From NCBI GenBank assembly GCA_937983305.1, contig CALKAJ010000129.1, positions 1 to 34,021 of the forward strand: a stretch of 34,021 nt of DNA, in the 5' to 3' direction. Position 1 is the stretch's first letter, and each line of letters opens with the position of its first letter. Source of the stretch: an uncultured Ignavibacteriota bacterium (GTDB lineage: Bacteria > Bacteroidota > Ignavibacteria > Tepidaquicellales > Tepidaquicellaceae). Below the pieces are notes generated by a model that saw nothing but the letters and a program-made list of their open reading frames with translations, did not search any database and was not told the DNA's origin. This document shows, in pieces, positions 29,502-34,021 of the stretch. Both the position numbers and the translations under genes were made by a program.

Positions 29502-30808
29502 TTTTTATTTTGGTTTTGGATTAATATTAAAGTATCTTTATTATATCTAACTTTCAGATAATTGTAAAAATTTGATAAAAGTCTTTCTTCTTCGGCTTTT
29601 TGAATTTTCTTTACGAGATTAAACATAATAGCATTTATACTGTCTGATAAAATCCCGGTATTTTCGATTTTTATATCAGGAAAAGCATATTCAACTTCTT
29701 TTGTAATCTGCTCCAACGACATTAGTCTGACTCCCCGCAGTGAATCGTTTATTTGAATAGTTTTAAGTTCAATATCCTTTATGTAATTTTCAACTATCTC
29801 TTTGCTTAAATTAACGACTTCGTCTTTTGATATATTTAATCTTTTGAAGTTCATTTTGAAATTATCTAATCCGTTTGCCTTCAGCAGTGAATCATAAGTT
29901 TTTTGTTTAGCCGGTGTTATTACTTTTCCGGAATGATAAATATTTATATAATTAACAGAATCTGTTCTAATTACATCTGATCTGAGTAAATCTATATTGT
30001 CTTTTAACATTCTTTCGTTTAAAATAAAATCAATTTTTCTCTTCTCATTATGCTGTAAGTAAGAGGTGTAAAGAAAATAGATGCTTGGGCTAACCACCAA
30101 AAGAAGAAAAACAATCATATATCTCCTGTTATTTCTTTCTTTCGTTTTGTTAAGGAAATGCTTTACGGGAAAACGAAGATATTTTATAATAAGGAATGTT
30201 GCAAGACTTATAAAGACCGCATTAATGAAAAATAAATAAAATCCGCCAAGGAAAAAATCCCACCTGCCGGTTGCTAATCCAAAACCCGAAGTACAAAGCG
30301 GAGGCATTAAAGCTGTTGCAATTGCCACACCCGGAATCGCATTTGTTTTTATTTTTCTTGAACCCGATACAATTCCTGCTATTCCTCCAAAAAATGCAAT
30401 AAGTACATCGAGTAAAGTTGGAGTAGTGCGGGCTACAAGTTCGGATGTAATATTGCCGAAAGGAGTTAATTTAAAATATATGACGCTTGAAAGAAATCCT
30501 GCTAAAGTCGCTAAGCCGAGACTTTTTATTGACCTGAACAGTAATTCTTTGTCGTTAATACCGAGTGAAAGTCCGACTCCGAGAATAGGATTCATCAGGG
30601 GGGAAATAAGCATAGCTCCGATAATAACGGCAGTTGAATCTGTGTCAAGTCCGAGTGAGGCAATCAGAGCTGAGCAAACAAGCATCCAGAAATTAAATCC
30701 CTTTAATGAAACACCTGATGAAATTTCAGCGAGGGTTTCCTCTTTTCCGGAACCTGTTCTGATATCAAAAACTCTTCTTAAATATATTCTTGCTCGTTTT
30801 AGAAACAT
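29498..30808 (-). CDS. DUF389 family membrane protein
   Basis: The N-terminal 220 residues carry about six membrane helices with the DUF389 hallmark LVCSALIASLGLDTDSTAVI, IGAMLISPLMNPILGVG and later IAFFGGIAGIVSGSRK and VAIATALMPPLCTSGFGLAT. The C-terminal half is a soluble, mixed-charge region starting after a further membrane helix (YMIVFLLLVVSPSIYFLYTS). The function of DUF389 proteins is unknown; transport has been suggested. It is the first gene of a leftward pair with the LolA-like gene and divergent from the GH26-like gene (48-base gap). Confidence 0.92.
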   Translation of the reverse strand: MFLKRARIYLRRVFDIRTGSGKEETLAEISSGVSLKGFNFWMLVCSALIASLGLDTDSTAVIIGAMLISPLMNPILGVGLSLGINDKELLFRSIKSLGLATLAGFLSSVIYFKLTPFGNITSELVARTTPTLLDVLIAFFGGIAGIVSGSRKIKTNAIPGVAIATALMPPLCTSGFGLATGRWDFFLGGFYLFFINAVFISLATFLIIKYLRFPVKHFLNKTKERNNRRYMIVFLLLVVSPSIYFLYTSYLQHNEKRKIDFILNERMLKDNIDLLRSDVIRTDSVNYINIYHSGKVITPAKQKTYDSLLKANGLDNFKMNFKRLNISKDEVVNLSKEIVENYIKDIELKTIQINDSLRGVRLMSLEQITKEVEYAFPDIKIENTGILSDSINAIMFNLVKKIQKAEEERLLSNFYNYLKVRYNKDTLILIQNQNKK

Positions 30809-30856
30809 AAACCGTTTAAATGTTTTTTTTAAGGTTTACTATACATAAATTACAAG

Positions 30857-31915
30857 ATGATAAAAATATTTATGATTTTCAAAGCGATTATTTTTCTTAT
30901 AATATTGACTGCCGTGGGTTGCGGAAGCGGAAGTGAATATATTAAATATCAGGGTGCATATAAAGTTGCAGAGCCAACTTCCGGGATTTATCATTCAATT
31001 TTTCCAAATATTGATTTTAAAAATGAAACAGAGCAAAAATATTATATTAACGAATATATTGATATTGCAGGCGCAAAGCCGGTTATAATTCATTTTTCAA
31101 ATCATTGGTTCGATGGAATAGAATTTCCGGAGGACGAGGCAAAACTTGTTGCCCAAATGGGTTTCGTTCCCTGCATAAGAATGCTTCCGTGGTCAGCTTT
31201 TAACATTGGGAAGAAAGATCCGGTATATTCTCTGAAAAAAATTATTGACGGAAACTTTGATGAAGATTTAACGGAATATGCAAACGATGTTAAGAAAAGC
31301 AATATTGTAATGATAATTGAGTTTGCTGTCGAAATGAACGGAAATTGGTTTCCCTGGTCAGGTGTTTTCAACGGAAAAGAAAAAGGACCCGAAGTTTATA
31401 AAAAAGCATACAGACATATAATTGATTTGTTTAAAAAGCAGGGAGTTAAAAACGTAACATGGGCTTTTCATATAAATTACAATTCAACTCCTTCCGATGA
31501 ATGGAATAAACCGATAAATTATTATCCGGGCGACGAATATATTGACTGGATTGGGTTTAGTGTCTATGGAGCTCAGAAGCCTACAGACCACTGGTATGAC
31601 TGGTACAGCCTGATTAATCCTGTTTATAAAGATATTTGCGAAATTTCCGCTTCAAAGCCGATAGCAATTTTTGAGTTTGGAGTAACCGAAACAAAAAATA
31701 ATTGGGAGAAATCAGGATGGGTAAGGGATGCCTTTGCTTCTATTATACACGGAAATTTTCCAAGAGTTAAAATGATAAGCTGGTGGCATTCTGATTTCCA
31801 AAACTCTGACGGAAGTATGACTTATATGAGAATTGATTCAAGTCCGGAAGCCTTGAATGAATATCAATACGGAATAAGAAATGAAATATTTAAAGCTCCG
31901 ATAAATTTAAAATAA
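30857..31915 (+). CDS. Glycoside hydrolase family 26-like lipoprotein
   Basis: The 352-residue product has a lipoprotein signal (FLIILTAVGCGSGSEY, Cys22) and a TIM-barrel region of the GH26 (beta-mannanase) type. FAVEMNGNWFPWSG matches the HEMNGxWYPWG block, with E159 as the likely acid/base. IAIFEFGVTE provides E273 as the likely nucleophile, and WIGFSVYG lies between, as expected. It probably cleaves beta-1,4-mannan or a related polymer at the cell surface; substrate cannot be told. It converges on the antiporter gene with no bases between stops. Confidence 0.85.
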   Translation: MIKIFMIFKAIIFLIILTAVGCGSGSEYIKYQGAYKVAEPTSGIYHSIFPNIDFKNETEQKYYINEYIDIAGAKPVIIHFSNHWFDGIEFPEDEAKLVAQMGFVPCIRMLPWSAFNIGKKDPVYSLKKIIDGNFDEDLTEYANDVKKSNIVMIIEFAVEMNGNWFPWSGVFNGKEKGPEVYKKAYRHIIDLFKKQGVKNVTWAFHINYNSTPSDEWNKPINYYPGDEYIDWIGFSVYGAQKPTDHWYDWYSLINPVYKDICEISASKPIAIFEFGVTETKNNWEKSGWVRDAFASIIHGNFPRVKMISWWHSDFQNSDGSMTYMRIDSSPEALNEYQYGIRNEIFKAPINLK

Positions 31916-33367
31916 TCAGGCTTTTTGATTTAATACGGAAATTAGCTCTTTAATTTTATCTTTATCGCTTAAAATCAAAAGTGTATCGCCTTCTTTCAGT
32001 TTAGTTGAACCATTAGGAACGAAATACTCGTCGTCTCTGCTTACAAATGTAATTAAGGTCTCTTCCGGTAGATTCAATTCAGCGAGGGATTTATCAACAA
32101 TTCCCGAATTATGAGGAACAATAAAATCTATTAATTCTTTATTAGTTTTCAAACTTGATTTTATTTCCATACCGATTTTAGGTGATTCTTTTGAGGTATC
32201 GAAAACTTTAAAAACTTTTGCGGCAAGCGGAATTGACCATCCCTGAATTAATACAGAGGTAAGAACAATAAAAAATACGAGATTGAAAAGTGTATTTGCT
32301 TCAGCTACTCCTGCTGTTAAGGGGAATGTTGCGAGTACAATAGGAACGGCACCTCTAAGTCCGACCCACGAAATGAAGAGTTTATCTTTAACCGAAAATT
32401 TTGAAATTATAAGGGAAATAAAAACACCAATTGGTCTGAACAAAAATATTAAAACAGCGGATATTATCAAACCGGGAACAATTATAACTGCAAGTTGTGA
32501 CGGAAAAACAAGAAGCCCGAGAGTTAAAAACATCAGTATTTCTCCCATTTGAGCGAGACTTTCAAAAAATCTTGTAAGTGACTTTTTTTGGACAAACTCG
32601 TGATTACCAAGATAAGCAGAGGCTATGAAGACAGCAAGAAATCCGCTTCCGCCAATAATTGTTACTGCCGAATAAATCAGAAGCGAAAAAACAATTGCGA
32701 AAATAGGATAAAGCTCATCGTAAGGAAGATTGATTTTGTTAATTACAAAAAGCATCAGCCAGCCGAAAGCCAAACCAAGAATAAGTCCGAGCGAGAAATC
32801 ATTTGCCAAATCCCAGATTATTGACAATAAAGATAAATCCGGTATTTGAATTAACTCGATAAATAATATAGTAAGAAAAACCGCAAGTGGGTCATTTGAA
32901 CAGGACTCAACTTCAAGGGTTGAACGGACAGAAGGTTTAAGTCTTATATCTTTTGCCCTGAGAACCGAAAAAACTGCCGCGGCATCAGTTGAAGAAACCA
33001 TAGCACCGAGCAGCAAACCATACCTCCAGTCAAATCCAAAAACAAAATGAACAAATAATCCTGTGAGAATTGTTGTTATAATAACTCCGACAGTTGATAA
33101 ACTGATTGAGTAATTTAAAACCTGTTTCATATCCCGCCATTTAATGCTAAGACTTCCGGCGAATAGAATCAAGACAAGAGAAATAATTCCTATCGCCCTT
33201 GCAATACCAACATCTTCAAAATTTATTTTGCCAAGCCCGTCGCTGCCGGCAAGCATACCTACAAGCATAAAAAGCACTAAAGACGGGATACCAAGATTAT
33301 CGGACAGCTTGGTAACAATAATGCTGATAATGATTAAAATTGATATTACAAGAACAATGTATTCCAA
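31916..33367 (-). CDS. K+/H+ antiporter, CPA1 type with TrkA-C domain
   Basis: The first 385 residues form a 12-13 helix exchanger of the NhaP2/CvrA group: LVGMLAGSDGLGKINFEDVG, LGAMVSSTDAAAVFSVLRAK (S-S-T-D-A-A-A is the ion-binding signature) and SWVGLRGAVPIVLATFPLTA are typical. A TrkA-C-like cytoplasmic domain follows at about 400-483 (GIVDKSLAELNLPEETLITF; EGDTLLILSDKDKIKELISV). It would swap potassium or sodium for protons and help with pH and volume control. Divergent from the terminal lipoprotein gene. Confidence 0.93.
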   Translation of the reverse strand: MEYIVLVISILIIISIIVTKLSDNLGIPSLVLFMLVGMLAGSDGLGKINFEDVGIARAIGIISLVLILFAGSLSIKWRDMKQVLNYSISLSTVGVIITTILTGLFVHFVFGFDWRYGLLLGAMVSSTDAAAVFSVLRAKDIRLKPSVRSTLEVESCSNDPLAVFLTILFIELIQIPDLSLLSIIWDLANDFSLGLILGLAFGWLMLFVINKINLPYDELYPIFAIVFSLLIYSAVTIIGGSGFLAVFIASAYLGNHEFVQKKSLTRFFESLAQMGEILMFLTLGLLVFPSQLAVIIVPGLIISAVLIFLFRPIGVFISLIISKFSVKDKLFISWVGLRGAVPIVLATFPLTAGVAEANTLFNLVFFIVLTSVLIQGWSIPLAAKVFKVFDTSKESPKIGMEIKSSLKTNKELIDFIVPHNSGIVDKSLAELNLPEETLITFVSRDDEYFVPNGSTKLKEGDTLLILSDKDKIKELISVLNQKA

Positions 33368-33555
33368 ATATTTATATTATTTATTTAAATATATTGATTT
33401 TTTATGAATCTTGCTACATTTTAAGTGAAATTTTTCCGTTTTTGATTATTATCAAATCAATTGAAATAACAAATAGTTAACAAGATATAAAATTGAACTA
33501 ATTTTTCTAAAAAATGTTTTCAAATATAAGTTCTTTAATAAAATTAAACTAATAA

Positions 33556-34021
33556 ATGAAAAATCTTTTTTTCGCATTTGTCATTGCTATAATGGCGATT
33601 ATTTACGGATGTAACAGTGATGATGGCAATCCGACGGGTGGTGGAGCAGTAACAATTGATCCAAATACAATTAACGGGGCAGTAACCTTTGTAGATACGA
33701 ACGCAGTAATTGATACTACAGGCGGCTACTATAGCGTTAATGCATTTGCAACCTGGCCTCCAACCGGGAATCCTACAGCTACTGCAAAAGTAAAATTAAT
33801 AAAAGGGGCTGACGGAAAATATTCTGCGACTTATAAAATTATAGGATTAAATAACGGTCAATATGTTGTTACTTCGGCTTTTATTAAAACCCCTTACGTT
33901 GTCGGAAACGGAGTTTTAGGGATTGGTTCATTTAGCTGTGATACTTCTTCGAGCTGTTTATTTAGTCCCGGTATTCAAAAGGTAACAATTGAAAATAACA
34001 ACGGAAAAGCAGATATTAATT
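33556..34021 (+). CDS. Lipoprotein, 3' part beyond window edge
   Basis: The frame opens at ATG 33556-33558 and stays open to the window end (155 codons seen). It starts MKNLFFAFVIAIMAIIYGCN, a lipoprotein signal with Cys19, followed by a Gly/Asn linker and a beta-rich, Thr-rich region (ITINGAV-like block, NGQYVVTSAFIKTPYVVGNG). The mature part resembles surface-exposed beta-sandwich lipoproteins, with no family assigned. The window cuts it, so its length and domain content are unknown. Confidence 0.75.
   Translation, partial: MKNLFFAFVIAIMAIIYGCNSDDGNPTGGGAVTIDPNTINGAVTFVDTNAVIDTTGGYYSVNAFATWPPTGNPTATAKVKLIKGADGKYSATYKIIGLNNGQYVVTSAFIKTPYVVGNGVLGIGSFSCDTSSSCLFSPGIQKVTIENNNGKADIN

Overview
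The window joins two unlike pieces of an AT-rich genome from the Bacteroidota/Ignavibacteria side of the FCB group. The placement rests on several signs. Two proteins end in a type IX secretion (T9SS) sorting domain with the NYPNPFNP motif. At least two promoters fit the TTG-N20-TAnnTTTG pattern used by this group. Shine-Dalgarno sites are scarce. Species cannot be told from this sequence.

Positions 1-50 are Illumina adapter left at the contig end. Positions 51 to about 17798 are a transposable (Mu-like) prophage whose far end is missing because the contig stops inside it. Read from its repressor end (right) to the left it holds: probable transposase-binding repeats at the terminus (17567-17775); a repressor (+); a control region with one strong early promoter and three GTAA/TTAC palindromes; a Ner/Cro-like protein; a DDE transposase; a run of small early genes ending in a Gam-like nuclease inhibitor; several small DNA-binding proteins, one broken by an in-frame stop; a zinc-ribbon protein; and a gpF-like minor head protein fused to a C-terminal ADP-ribosyltransferase domain. 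The next block (3299-8812) lies on the opposite strand and carries the large terminase, a probable small terminase, a gpG-like protein, gp36-like and gp37-like proteins and the portal. A protease/scaffold, the major capsid protein and small structural or lysis-type genes follow on the minus strand to the contig edge. Sheath, tape measure, baseplate and fibre genes are not in the window, and no MuB-like ATPase is seen.

The prophage sits inside a host gene for a T9SS-exported protein, of which only the 3' part remains (17799-18464). From there on the DNA is host chromosome: a DUF47/PhoU-like protein with a Pit phosphate transporter, cysteinyl-tRNA synthetase, a lipoprotein, a three-gene cassette (22790-26544), a DUF2442/DUF4160 pair, a secreted YCF48-like propeller protein, a LolA-like protein with a DUF389 membrane protein, a GH26-like lipoprotein, a K+/H+ antiporter and a lipoprotein cut by the window edge.

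The best candidate for something undescribed is the cassette at 22790-26544. Its last protein appears to join a Lon-type (S16) Ser/Lys protease domain, one membrane helix and FG-GAP/VCBS-like repeats, and it follows two small unrecognised proteins in tight linkage. Other points worth checking are the ADP-ribosyltransferase fused to a phage head protein with a small gene behind it, the repeat-rich non-coding block at 3722-4235, the stop codon inside the 11082-11390 gene, and an orphan terminator at 27373-27397.
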